Assembly (NCBI RefSeq): GCF_036880985.1
Contig: NZ_JBAJNO010000006.1
Span: 124,001-188,000, forward strand
Direction: 5' to 3'
Source: Limibacter armeniacum
Lineage (GTDB): Bacteria > Bacteroidota > Bacteroidia > Cytophagales > Flammeovirgaceae
DNA: 64,000 bases
Shown here: piece after piece, positions 1 to 8,191 of the stretch
Position numbering within the stretch: position 1 is the first letter of the stretch
Layout of the letters: each line of letters opens with the position of its first letter
The notes under the pieces: generated by a model
Seen by the model: the letters and a program-made list of their open reading frames with translations, nothing else
Database searches by the model: none
What the model was told of the DNA's origin: nothing
Translations under genes and position numbers: made by a program

Positions 1-407
1 CTTAAGTCAGCATACCCTTTATAGATATCCAAAATGGATGACCCCGTAAATACAACTTTTAGGTTAGGTAGGTAATCATAGATATCCTTCAGCTCCTGAG
101 ACCAGTTTTCATACTTGTGGATTTCATCCAGATACAAATACTTTCCTCCTTTAGCTTCAAAGTCTGTAGCCAACTCAAGCAATCCATTCTCTGAAAAATA
201 CAGATCGTCTGCTTTGGCATACAGTGCTTCATCCAACTTGTGTTCCATCTTGATACGCTGCAGCAGCATGGTTGTTTTGCCGACGCCTCTTGCTCCAACA
301 ATGGCTATCATCCTGCTACTCCAGTCAACTTCCTGATATAAGTATCGGACAAATCTGGTATCTGTATGGCGAAGTAAATTCACCAGCTGGTTTCTAAGTT
401 TTTGCAT
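1..407 (-). CDS. AAA family ATPase (AAA_14/DUF4143 type), N-terminal part only
   Basis: The first 135 residues of a P-loop ATPase that runs off the left edge of the window. It is read from the ATG at 407. A Walker A motif (GARGVGKT) lies at residues 38-45, a Walker B-like YLYLDEIH at about 90-97, and a FTGSS sensor-like motif near 119-123. This order, with a short helical lead before the P-loop, is typical of the archaeal/bacterial AAA_14 ATPases that usually carry a C-terminal DUF4143 domain. That C-terminal domain would lie outside the window. Members are often taken for nuclease- or toxin-linked ATPases but their role is poorly known. No operon partner is visible: the next gene upstream is 112 bp away. 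Confidence 0.8.
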   Translation of the reverse strand, partial: MQKLRNQLVNLLRHTDTRFVRYLYQEVDWSSRMIAIVGARGVGKTTMLLQRIKMEHKLDEALYAKADDLYFSENGLLELATDFEAKGGKYLYLDEIHKYENWSQELKDIYDYLPNLKVVFTGSSILDIYKGYADL

Positions 408-519
408 ATTGTAAACTCTATCTTTCACTTATATGTAAAAGTGTAAAATGCAATTTACAATATTAGGGGTGATTTGTAATGTATGACTAACTTTTTTGCT
501 GTGAAAGTTTAAAAAGAAG

Positions 520-1056
520 CTAGATGAAATACCTCTCTGAGCTGATTTCAAATATCAGGTTATTAGCATTTTCATTATCATGCTTGTTACTGTTTAAGCT
601 AAAATGATGCTTTACCAATAGCTGCTTGGAGGACTCGTTCCGGTAATCTGTACATGCTTCGATACAGTCTAGTTTTAATATATTAAAGCCATACTCCAAT
701 ATACTTTTCAATGCTTCAGACATGTAGCCATGTTTTTGGTATTTAGGGTGTAGATCATAGCCTACTTCAGCAGTCTTTTTGTCTTCTGAAAAATTCCAAA
801 GACAGATTGAGCCGATCATTTCGGTAGTGCCTTTTAATGAAATACACCAGTAAATGGACCTATCTTTTGAAACCTCATTAGAAATTCTCTCAATAAATGC
901 ATCAGCATCTGCAAGGCTTTTAGGAGTTGGCCTTTGAACAAATTGATTGACAGTTGGGTCCGACCTTAGGTAAAAAACAACTTCACGGTCTGAGCTTTGT
1001 AATTGTCTGAGTAAAAGTCTTTCGGTAACTAATTCTGGAAAAGGAGAGAATATCAC
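520..1056 (-). CDS. GNAT family N-acetyltransferase (RimJ/RimL-like)
   Basis: A 178-residue protein with the GNAT fold of ribosomal-protein alanine acetyltransferase relatives. The N-terminal 'TERLLLRQL' strand is a family hallmark. The motif A region, 'AEVGYDLHPKYQKHGYMSEAL' in outline, covers roughly residues 105-125 and holds a Q-x-x-G-Y/H-x-x-E-A-like acetyl-CoA loop. A C-terminal 'NESSKQLLVKHHF' matches the usual 'N..S..ll+K.GF' element. It probably transfers acetyl from acetyl-CoA to an amine; the substrate cannot be told. The start is a GTG at 1056, because no ATG fits the conserved N-terminus. It appears to be a single-gene unit. Confidence 0.85.
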   Translation of the reverse strand: MIFSPFPELVTERLLLRQLQSSDREVVFYLRSDPTVNQFVQRPTPKSLADADAFIERISNEVSKDRSIYWCISLKGTTEMIGSICLWNFSEDKKTAEVGYDLHPKYQKHGYMSEALKSILEYGFNILKLDCIEACTDYRNESSKQLLVKHHFSLNSNKHDNENANNLIFEISSERYFI

Positions 1057-1189
1057 AGTATCAAAAATTTAGCAGGTTTGTGCATATTTTACACCAACCT
1101 GAGTAGGACAATGTTTTGTAAAAGCAAATTGAAAAATACGATTTAAGGAGGGAAGTTTATAGAAAAAAACTTCCCAAAATCATCAAAGG

Positions 1190-1627
1190 TTAGACCTCTT
1201 GTACAGTATTCTCATCTTTTAGTAGCCAATCCCTTGCTTCATTTTCTGTAATGAAAGACTCGATTTGAAAGCGTAACGATATGTTGAGCGCTTTTAACTC
1301 ATCAAAAAGGTGTTGGATATAGTCAATAGCCAACTCATTATTATTCGAAATGTATACAATCTTTCGGATACTGGATTTATCAAGAACCTTCAAAAGGAGT
1401 GAGGCATTTCGGACAATATCAATAATTGGTATTTCTAATGATAATGAAGTCAGGTCTATAACCCAATAAGAAGGCAAATACCGCTCAATACAGTGACACA
1501 TTGTGTCAAGTTCCTTTAGGTAATCAGCCTTTGAAATGAATTTTTTGTCGAAATGGTACCGAGATGTTAAAATTTGAAGATCTGGTTCAAAGTAGTGAAT
1601 GCGAAATTTTGATTGGGTTGAATTCAT
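1190..1627 (-). CDS. Hypothetical protein, possibly STAS/SpoIIAA-like
   Basis: 145 residues, no signal peptide, no membrane segment. The strand-helix pattern, a central 'YWVIDLTSL' beta strand ending in Asp-Leu-Thr, a second 'IRKIVYISN' strand and a final 'FITENEARDWLL' helix (about residues 125-136) resemble the small STAS/SpoIIAA-like proteins common in Bacteroidota, which often end in an 'F.....EA..WL' helix. That resemblance is weak, so function is unassigned. It begins at ATG 1627 and faces away from the metal-receptor operon at 1943, with a shared 315-bp gap between them. Confidence 0.6.
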   Translation of the reverse strand: MNSTQSKFRIHYFEPDLQILTSRYHFDKKFISKADYLKELDTMCHCIERYLPSYWVIDLTSLSLEIPIIDIVRNASLLLKVLDKSSIRKIVYISNNNELAIDYIQHLFDELKALNISLRFQIESFITENEARDWLLKDENTVQEV

Positions 1628-1801
1628 GATAGTCTGTGTTAAGTAGGCGAATTATTAAAATAAGAATTGCATTAGTATTGACACTTTGATAACGAATATA
1701 TTCAACTTCTTTAAAGTCTCAAACATATTCATATATCTAGATTTATAATTATTTGACTGATTATCAGAATTGTAAAGGGTGAACTTAATAGGTTAAATAA
1801 T

Positions 1802-1817
1802 CACCTTTGAGGAGGTG
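1802..1817. promoter_or_regulatory. Short dyad upstream of the metal receptor promoter
   Basis: CACCT at 1802-1806 is mirrored by AGGTG at 1813-1817, with a 6-bp spacer. It ends about 28 bp before the -7 box at 1845, a place suited to a regulator-binding site. No known metal-regulator consensus is matched, so this is only a candidate. The rest of the 1628-1942 gap is AT-rich and shows no other gene. Confidence 0.25.
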
Positions 1818-1844
1818 TTATAGGGTAAAATTTTTATTAATCCT

Positions 1845-1853
1845 TATCTTTGC
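1845..1853 (+). promoter_or_regulatory. Bacteroidota -7 promoter box for the metal receptor operon
   Basis: TATCTTTGC fits the Bacteroidota sigma-ABfr -7 consensus TAnnTTTG exactly. A matching -33 TTG is not evident. If used, transcription begins near 1860. An in-frame TTG inside the box (1850) would then lie upstream of the transcript, which supports translation from the ATG at 1943 rather than from the open frame's 5' end. Confidence 0.55.
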
Positions 1854-1942
1854 ACCTTTATCATTATCAGCTATTTGGAAAACACTTCATACTAAATCGG
1901 ATATACTTGGAAATTCAGCCAGCTTTTTTTACGCTATCTGGT

Positions 1943-4312
1943 ATGCTGATGCAGCTTTGCCATAATTTTTTGAAAGATCTTTTATTGATAGGGACATTAC
2001 TTTGCCTCTGTTCTGTTGCGTACGCTCAGGAAGTAAGCATTACGGTGTTATCAAAACAGGATTTGAAAGAAGTTGCTGGTGTCGCTATAATGGTGGATGG
2101 AAAGTATCAGGCAAGCACAGATGAGTATGGAAATGCAACGCTACATTTAGCTGAAAATAGCGCTATTCTAAGCTTGAAGCATTTGGCATTTACCCCATTG
2201 GCTGATACCATATATGCGAATCAACATGCTTATCAATTTTATCTGATTCCCAATGATAGAATGCTGGCGGATGTGGAGGTGGCTGCACCTAAAGCCTTGG
2301 TTCTTCAAGAAAAACTGGTGCTGAAGGAAGAGCTGGAAAGTAACCTGCAATCGACTTTGGCACAAACCATCTCTCATATTCCAGGTGTAAATATCATCAG
2401 TATGGGTACGGGAGTGAGCAAACCGGTTATTCGAGGACTGTTCAATAACCGTGTTTTGGTGATGGAGAATGGGCTGAAAAAAGAGATGCAGCAGTGGGGG
2501 AGTGATCATGGCCTGATGGTAGACCCACAGATTGTGGATGAGTTATCCATCATCAAAGGAGCTCATGTCTTAAAGTATGGTGCAGACGGTATTGGAGGGG
2601 TAATAGACCTGAAAACGTTGCAGATGCCTGAGCAGCCCTTTGAAGGGAGTGTCTCGACTTCGTATAAAAGTGTGAATCAGGAGGTGTCCTCGGCGGCTTC
2701 CATTAAGTGGAAAAAACAGCGAGTTTTTGGACAGGTGAGCCTTTCGGGGATGAGTTTTGCTGATTACCGTGTACCGTCAACATCATTTCAGTACAATGAA
2801 TATGTATTGCCGATTTATGGACAGCGATTAAAAAATACGGCAGGAGATCGATATAACTTGCAGGCAAGCGTCGGGTTGAGACTTGATAAAATGCAGTGGC
2901 AAGTAAGCTTGGGTAATTATCAGGAAACAGTAGGGATCTTTATTGGCGCACATGGTGTCCCTAGAGAGGAACAGCTTGTAGATGATGGCGATTACCGAAA
3001 TACAGAGATGCCATTGCAGGAAAATACCCATAGGCAGCTGAGTGCTCATGGTATTCTGACGGTTTCTGAAAATACTACTTGGGAATTGGATGCAGGGTGG
3101 CAGCGTAACATTCGGTTGGAGAAAGGTTTGCCTCACCATAACAATATTGACCTGAGTGTAGCTGATCCGTTTTTGGAAAACGGGCTTCAGTTGGATACTT
3201 ATGCCTTCAATACAAGGTTGGTACATGAGCGGGAAAAACTGGAACTGGTAGTAGGGTTATCAGGTAGTCATAAGGACCATCAGCGTGATGGGTACGAATT
3301 TCTGATTCCTGATTACAGAAAAAATGATGGAGGTTTGTACCTCTATGGAGATTACCATATTACAGAGAGTTGGAAGGTAAATGCAGGGTTAAGGTACGAT
3401 GTAGCATTCCTGAAGTATGATGCATTTGAGATGCCTCAGCGTGATGATGAGGGTACAATAACAGGCTATCAGCGTAGGGCAGAAGACTATCGGAGCTATT
3501 TCCATAATTTGTCTTGGGTAGTTGGGACACAGCGCAAATGGGATCATATGGTCACGGAAGTAACTTTAGGAAAAATCTTCCGAACACCTGAGATCAACGA
3601 GGTAGGCATCAATGGTATCCATCACGGTACTTTCCGACACGAATGGGGAAATCGTAATTTAAGCCCAGAATCAGGGTATCAGTTGGACTTGGCTTGGCAG
3701 TTAACCAAAAGAGGATTCAGCTTTTCAGCCTCTCCATTTCTTAATTACTTTACCAATTTTATATACCTGAAACCTTCAGGCAGCTTTTTGGCTCCGGGAG
3801 TGACGAAGCCTTTGCCAGGAGCAGGACAGGTATATACTTATGTAGAAAGCGAGACACTTCATACAGGATTTGAGGTGAGCTTAAGACAGCAACTGACACA
3901 AAATTGGGCATTGCTGCAAACAGGTGAATATGTGTGGCATCAGAATTTACAGACCAAAACGCCTATACCTTTTACCCCTCCATTTTCAGCCACTTTAGAG
4001 TTGGAATACATAAAGTCAATTGCTTCAGACTGGTTGAAGAAAGTTAAGGGAAACTTGCGTTATCGCTGGACTGCTGCTCAAGAACGTGTAGACAGGAATG
4101 AGTATACAACCGAGGGATACCATTTGCTTGACTTGAATACGGAAGCTACGATGCGGATGGGCGGAATACCTTTGCAGTTGAGGTTTGCTGTGAATAATAT
4201 GTTGGATACGGAATACATGAATCACCTTAGCCGTTACCGTATTTTGAACTTACCTGAACCTGGAAGAAACTATACTGTGTCTTTAAAAATAGGCTTGAAC
4301 AAACAGGCATAG
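1943..4312 (+). CDS. TonB-dependent outer-membrane receptor, ZnuD-like (probable zinc/divalent metal uptake)
   Basis: About 789 residues. The signal peptide runs through 'GTLLCLCSVAYAQ', followed by a carboxypeptidase-D-like beta-sandwich of about 80 residues, a plug domain (conserved 'VLVMENG' and 'IKGAHVLKYGADGIGG') and a 22-strand-type barrel ending in an aromatic/hydrophobic beta-signal region. The plug stretch 'QQWGSDHG' followed by 'VDP' resembles the zinc receptor ZnuD family, where a similar 'WG.DHG' is conserved. The open frame extends upstream to a TTG at 1850 that sits inside a -7 promoter box, so ATG 1943 (or 1949) is preferred. A His-rich protein and a DUF4625 lipoprotein follow with almost no spacing. 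Metal specificity is inferred from those neighbours and the plug motif. Confidence 0.8.
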   Translation: MLMQLCHNFLKDLLLIGTLLCLCSVAYAQEVSITVLSKQDLKEVAGVAIMVDGKYQASTDEYGNATLHLAENSAILSLKHLAFTPLADTIYANQHAYQFYLIPNDRMLADVEVAAPKALVLQEKLVLKEELESNLQSTLAQTISHIPGVNIISMGTGVSKPVIRGLFNNRVLVMENGLKKEMQQWGSDHGLMVDPQIVDELSIIKGAHVLKYGADGIGGVIDLKTLQMPEQPFEGSVSTSYKSVNQEVSSAASIKWKKQRVFGQVSLSGMSFADYRVPSTSFQYNEYVLPIYGQRLKNTAGDRYNLQASVGLRLDKMQWQVSLGNYQETVGIFIGAHGVPREEQLVDDGDYRNTEMPLQENTHRQLSAHGILTVSENTTWELDAGWQRNIRLEKGLPHHNNIDLSVADPFLENGLQLDTYAFNTRLVHEREKLELVVGLSGSHKDHQRDGYEFLIPDYRKNDGGLYLYGDYHITESWKVNAGLRYDVAFLKYDAFEMPQRDDEGTITGYQRRAEDYRSYFHNLSWVVGTQRKWDHMVTEVTLGKIFRTPEINEVGINGIHHGTFRHEWGNRNLSPESGYQLDLAWQLTKRGFSFSASPFLNYFTNFIYLKPSGSFLAPGVTKPLPGAGQVYTYVESETLHTGFEVSLRQQLTQNWALLQTGEYVWHQNLQTKTPIPFTPPFSATLELEYIKSIASDWLKKVKGNLRYRWTAAQERVDRNEYTTEGYHLLDLNTEATMRMGGIPLQLRFAVNNMLDTEYMNHLSRYRILNLPEPGRNYTVSLKIGLNKQA

Positions 4313-4316
4313 CGTG

Positions 4317-4706
4317 ATGAGAATTATACTAGTCATAAGTTTTGTATGTCTTTACTTCATTTCCTCCATACGACCTTTGGTTGTTTTGGCTGAGGACTGG
4401 TTGGCGCATACTTTCTGGCTGGTAGCCCATTACCATTCTCACCACCATTCACATGGGCATGACCACGTTATTCAGGAACTTAAAGAAGACCCACATACCT
4501 CACATGCTCAGAAAGATACTTCTGACAAGGAGAAAAAGAAAGAGGTAGAAAAAGATAAAGAAATCAGCCGAGAGGCTGAAACCATGTTACTGACCCAACT
4601 ACTGACCGAAAACAAGAAAGAGCGAGTGCCTTTGTATCTAGGAAACTGGAAAAAAGGGTTTGCTCTTATATTTACGCCCCCTCCTGAGTTCATGCTGTGT
4701 AAATAA
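4317..4706 (+). CDS. His-rich small exported/membrane protein, probable metal-binding partner
   Basis: 129 residues from ATG 4317 (a GTG lies one codon earlier). A hydrophobic N-terminus of about 25 residues (signal or anchor) is followed by a dense histidine cluster, HYHSHHHSHGHDH, at about residues 38-50. Then comes a strongly charged Lys/Glu-rich stretch predicted to be helical, and a hydrophobic C-terminus. The start lies 4 bp after the receptor stop, and the stop overlaps the next ATG region (TAATG), so it is translated with its neighbours. The His cluster suggests buffering or handing over zinc, nickel or copper in the periplasm. No named family was recognised. Confidence 0.75.
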   Translation: MRIILVISFVCLYFISSIRPLVVLAEDWLAHTFWLVAHYHSHHHSHGHDHVIQELKEDPHTSHAQKDTSDKEKKKEVEKDKEISREAETMLLTQLLTENKKERVPLYLGNWKKGFALIFTPPPEFMLCK

Positions 4707-4747
4707 TGCGGAACACATTTTTTAAAGAATTTAATTACACAGCTAAC

Positions 4748-5581
4748 ATGAAATTTTTAAAGCTAAGCAGTATTGCCTTACTGCTGTTTGCCTTTGCGGC
4801 ATGCAGTGAAAGTGAGGAGGTGGATGTCGTACGTCCTGAAATTAAGTCGTTTTCAATCAACGGAAGCCGTGAAAACGTAAGGGTTGAAGCAGGTGAAACT
4901 GTAAACCTTACCTACCGCGTTACGGATGATCAGGCACTTTCTGAAGTAAAGTTCTATATCCATAATGGATTTGATGGACATGTGCATCCTTCTTCAAGAA
5001 TATCGGCAGATGCGCCAGTTCCTTTTACCTTGAATGAGGTAGTAAAAGTGAATGGTACTGAAGATGAAAACACTTACTCTTTTACCATTCCTGCAAACAC
5101 AGCAGCAGGTCCTTACCATGTAAAGATGGATTTGATCGATCAGGAAGGCAATGAGGCTGAGTTTATTGAACTGCTGATGGAAGTGTATACCAGCTCTCAA
5201 CCTGAACTTACAGTAAGTACTCCTCAGGAAGGACAGGTTTTGGCATTGGAGATGGGGGACAGCTTTGAGATTAAAGGTGAAGCTGCTGATGCAGAAGGAA
5301 TCTGGGAAATCCATATTGACCTGCTGAAAAAGCATGACAACCACGCTTCAGGACGTGTGGCGCACGAAGGAGCTGTTCTGACCAATGATATTGTGGAATG
5401 TAAAGGTGAATTGACCTATACGATTGACCATATTTTCACAATTGAAACGGAAGATGGCAGTGACTTGGAGCCGGGTGAGTATGAGCTTCAAATCAAAGTA
5501 TGGGATAATGATGCCCAAGTGGAAGACTGGGACGGTGATGGCAACGTAAAAGTTGTTTATCGTGATATTATCTTGAAGTAA
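4748..5581 (+). CDS. DUF4625 domain lipoprotein
   Basis: About 277 residues. An Sec/lipoprotein signal with lipobox 'FAFAAC' is followed by two Ig-like beta-sandwich repeats, each of about 115 residues. Repeat 1 has 'FYIHNGFDGHVHPSS' and repeat 2 'IHIDLLKKHDNHASG', both His-rich at the same position, a DUF4625 hallmark. The family is a Bacteroidota surface/periplasmic lipoprotein usually next to metal-type TonB receptors. The paired His/Asp loops make a metal-binding role likely. A second in-frame ATG at 4706 would add 14 residues before the signal peptide, so 4748 is the better start. It is the last gene before a terminator at 5609. Confidence 0.8.
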   Translation: MKFLKLSSIALLLFAFAACSESEEVDVVRPEIKSFSINGSRENVRVEAGETVNLTYRVTDDQALSEVKFYIHNGFDGHVHPSSRISADAPVPFTLNEVVKVNGTEDENTYSFTIPANTAAGPYHVKMDLIDQEGNEAEFIELLMEVYTSSQPELTVSTPQEGQVLALEMGDSFEIKGEAADAEGIWEIHIDLLKKHDNHASGRVAHEGAVLTNDIVECKGELTYTIDHIFTIETEDGSDLEPGEYELQIKVWDNDAQVEDWDGDGNVKVVYRDIILK

Positions 5582-5608
5582 TAATCCTTTTGGATAACTT
5601 GATATTAA

Positions 5609-5637
5609 GCGGCACAGGAAACTGTGTCGCTTTTTTT
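5609..5637 (+). terminator. Rho-independent terminator of the metal uptake operon
   Basis: A 9-bp stem (GCGGCACAG / CTGTGTCGC, one G-U pair) with a GAAA tetraloop, followed by seven T. It lies 28 bp after the DUF4625 stop. Confidence 0.9.
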
Positions 5638-5650
5638 GGTTAGCCCAAAT

Positions 5651-5685
5651 AAAAAAACTCCAAAGCCCATAAAGGACATTGGAGT
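5651..5685 (-). terminator. Rho-independent terminator of the copper operon
   Basis: Read on the minus strand: ACTCCAA / TTGGAGT, a 7-bp stem with a 15-nt loop followed by seven T. It lies 24 bp beyond the stop of the last copper gene and faces the + strand terminator next to it. Confidence 0.85.
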
Positions 5686-5708
5686 CAGTAAATATGAAAT
5701 CAGCTGTT

Positions 5709-5828
5709 TCAGCTGAGTAACTCGAATAGTGTTACACCTAGAATCAGCACTAATATCCCTCCCCAAATGATGCGGGTAGACCATTTTTGCCATCCTGAAG
5801 GTTGGTCGTTTTGGCAACAACTTTTCAT
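5709..5828 (-). CDS. Tiny membrane protein with N-terminal Cys pair, end of copper operon
   Basis: 39 residues. It begins MKSCCQNDQ, then a Trp/basic stretch, then one hydrophobic segment (about residues 20-37, 'IIWGGILVLILGVTLF'). Its ATG overlaps the TGA of the upstream DUF3347 gene as ATGA, so translation is coupled. The adjacent cysteines at residues 4-5 before a single membrane helix suggest copper contact at the inner membrane. This is inference from position and residues; the family was not recognised. An alternative upstream start in the same frame would run back into the upstream gene. Confidence 0.65.
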   Translation of the reverse strand: MKSCCQNDQPSGWQKWSTRIIWGGILVLILGVTLFELLS

Positions 5829-6358
5829 TGTATTGTCTCTTTTACTGTGCCACAAGTTAGCATTGATGCCCCAAAGTAAGGATTTTTGATTTCTTTCGAA
5901 GTGCTGAGCCAATAAGCCCCTTTGTTGTTCATGGCCATAGGACAGTACTGTTGGTATAATGTCACCTTAGAAGAAGCACCTTTTGCTATTTCATAAATAT
6001 GGTTAGAAAGTGTATTGAAGTGGTCTCTCTGGTGTTTTACATCCTTGGTTTCGGCAATATGCTCAGCATCAAATAGTATTTTTTGGGCAAGTTCTCCTTC
6101 CATTTCCTGAATAGCATTCACCAGTTGTTTGGCAGCTGTGTTTGCCTTCTCTCCATCACTTTCCACCAATGCATCCTTGATAGATAAATAGGCAGCTAAC
6201 GGATCATCGGATACTATTGTGTTTTCTGAAGTGGAGTGTAACATACTTTCAGAATGGTTATGTGCTGAATGATCTTGTTTGTCAGATGTTTGCGTGTTGC
6301 AAGCAATCGTTCCAACCATAATACCAGCTGTCAATACAGTTTGAAATAAAGTTTTCAT
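5825..6358 (-). CDS. DUF3347 copper-related lipoprotein
   Basis: 177 residues. The signal ends in a lipobox with Cys20 ('GTIACN'), followed by a His-rich linker (DHSAHNHSES) and a DUF3347 domain. The domain has its helical first half and its signature C-terminal half: 'YQQYCPMAMNNKGAYWLS' then 'NPYFGASMLTCG'. DUF3347 proteins accompany Bacteroidota Cus-type efflux systems; the conserved Cys-Pro-Met and Met-Leu-x-Cys residues are plausible Cu(I) ligands. The same domain is fused to the end of the adjacent CusB protein, so the operon carries it twice. This one is probably the soluble or lipid-anchored copper carrier, an analogue of CusF. Confidence 0.85.
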   Translation of the reverse strand: MKTLFQTVLTAGIMVGTIACNTQTSDKQDHSAHNHSESMLHSTSENTIVSDDPLAAYLSIKDALVESDGEKANTAAKQLVNAIQEMEGELAQKILFDAEHIAETKDVKHQRDHFNTLSNHIYEIAKGASSKVTLYQQYCPMAMNNKGAYWLSTSKEIKNPYFGASMLTCGTVKETIQ

Positions 6359-6409
6359 GTGAGTTTAGATTTAGTGTGATTATTAATTGATAAACAGTAG
6401 GAGAGGACC

Positions 6410-8173
6410 TTAATTCAAAGTCATTTTTACCTCACCACAAGTCAGCATGGAAGCCCCGAAATAGGGATTCTTCACCGTACTGTCCAGACTGAGCCAGTCA
6501 GCTCCTTTGTTATTGTCAGCCATGGGGCAATGCTGTACATACATCGTACCGCTACCACTCATCAGGGACTGGGCCAAGCCTATCATCTGTTCAGATACAG
6601 GCAGGAATATTTTCCTGACCTCCTCTATAGACTGAGTATGCCCAATATGTTCTAAGGATTTGGACAGCTTTTCTGAGTAGGCCATCCAACGGTGATGTGC
6701 TTCTCCTTTGAAGAGTTTCATGTCCACCTTACCAATAGCAGCAGAGAATTTCATTCCCACATCTTTTGCCTTTTTGAAATCGTCATTTACCAAGGCATCT
6801 TTCATCTCGAAGTATTGGACAGCCAACTGATCGAGTTCTTTCAATGCACCATCATTGATTGCCAATGGCACAATCTCATCTTCGGGTTTCAGGTCCATTT
6901 TTCCTCCGTGGTCATGTCCCGTCATGGGCTGTCCGCCTTCAGGCATCATCATGCTAGGTTTACCTGCCAACTGGGCTGCCGCATCAATGCTGAAAGTACC
7001 GCTTACGGCAATTTCCTCTCCGTTTTTCAAACCTTCCTTCACTAGATAGTTTTCACCTAAAGAAGGTCCTAGCGTGACCGTTCTCATCTGGAAGGCAATC
7101 CCTTTGTCTGAGGTAGTTTTGACATAAACAACTGAGCGTTTTCCTGTCCACATTACGGCAGTTTTTGGAATGGAAATGGCCTCATTTTCCTGTCTGATCT
7201 TGGCACTGACAGTACCTGTGACAAACATTTCAGGTTTCAGTTCCTGATTCGGGTTAGGAATTGAGGTTCTTGCCTGTGCCACCCTTGTTTTGGCATCAAT
7301 GATGGGATCTATATAATCTATGGTTCCTTCAAAAGATTTACCTGGAAGGGAAGCAACCACAAAAGATACCTTGTCCCCTTTCTTGACCCAAGGAAGATCA
7401 GACTCATAAACATCCAGCAGTACCCATACTCTGGAAAGGTTAGCGATTTCGTAAAGTACAGCCCCTTCCATGATATGATCTCCGGCATTGATTTTTTTCT
7501 CCATCACGTAGCCAGAGTAATCAGATAACACAGGAAAAGAAGTTTCCGGTTTTCCCAAAGACAGTATTCGGTCAATCTGACGGTCAGTCAGTTTCCAGTT
7601 CTTCAGCTTTTCCTTGGCTGCCTTGAAAAGCTGTGGCTGGCTGTCCTTTATTTTCTGTGCTTCAAAAAGCTCCTGTTGCGCAGTCACCAGTTCAGGCGAG
7701 TAGATATAGGCAATAGGTTTTCCTCTATTGACCTTTTCCCCTGTGAAGTTGATCATTAGTCGCTCGATTCTTCCCGGCATATGAGAGGTCTGTGAATAGA
7801 CCATTCGTTCATCGGCCTGTACCTTACCATTCAGACGTACGGTCTTGTCAGGTGCCGTATTCCCTACCATGGCAGTCTGTACATTCGCCAGCTGCATCGC
7901 CGTTGGAGACATATTGATGGCCATCGGATCCTCATGTCCTTCCGATTCTGAAAGCGGAATCAGTTCCATGCCACAGATGGGGCAGTCGCCCGGTTCTGAT
8001 TGCCTGATCTGCGGATGCATGGAGCAAGTCCATACCTGTCCTTTTTCTTTATTAGCCGTACTGTGATCGTGATTTGTTTCATTGGAACCTCCAAATATCA
8101 GCCAGCCAAGCAATAGCCCAATTAACAAGGTGACGGTACCAATGGTGATTGAAGTTTTTATGTCTGTTCTCAT
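6410..8173 (-). CDS. cusB: CusB-like RND efflux adaptor with N-terminal metal-binding and C-terminal DUF3347 domains
   Basis: 587 residues. One N-terminal membrane segment (about 9-29) precedes a short His stretch and a heavy-metal-binding domain with 'CSMHPQI', 'GDCPICGMEL' (about 50-72). The adaptor body follows: barrel-sandwich/lipoyl halves around a helical hairpin, then the beta-barrel (about 95-400), with the usual 'GYV', 'AGDHIMEGAVLYEIA' and 'KTAVM' elements. The C-terminal 150 residues form a DUF3347 domain with 'CPMADNNKGADWLS' and 'GASMLTCG'. It joins the CusA pump to the TolC-type channel; both ends look suited to bind Cu(I)/Ag(I). It sits 18 bp after the TolC gene in the same operon. 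Confidence 0.93.
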   Translation of the reverse strand: MRTDIKTSITIGTVTLLIGLLLGWLIFGGSNETNHDHSTANKEKGQVWTCSMHPQIRQSEPGDCPICGMELIPLSESEGHEDPMAINMSPTAMQLANVQTAMVGNTAPDKTVRLNGKVQADERMVYSQTSHMPGRIERLMINFTGEKVNRGKPIAYIYSPELVTAQQELFEAQKIKDSQPQLFKAAKEKLKNWKLTDRQIDRILSLGKPETSFPVLSDYSGYVMEKKINAGDHIMEGAVLYEIANLSRVWVLLDVYESDLPWVKKGDKVSFVVASLPGKSFEGTIDYIDPIIDAKTRVAQARTSIPNPNQELKPEMFVTGTVSAKIRQENEAISIPKTAVMWTGKRSVVYVKTTSDKGIAFQMRTVTLGPSLGENYLVKEGLKNGEEIAVSGTFSIDAAAQLAGKPSMMMPEGGQPMTGHDHGGKMDLKPEDEIVPLAINDGALKELDQLAVQYFEMKDALVNDDFKKAKDVGMKFSAAIGKVDMKLFKGEAHHRWMAYSEKLSKSLEHIGHTQSIEEVRKIFLPVSEQMIGLAQSLMSGSGTMYVQHCPMADNNKGADWLSLDSTVKNPYFGASMLTCGEVKMTLN

Positions 8174-8191
8174 AATTTCAAAGCTTAATGG

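Noticed and set aside
5605-5820. 71-codon minus-strand frame
   Set aside because: It overlaps both terminators and the 39-residue protein in another frame; the latter has the coupled ATGA start and a clear membrane helix.
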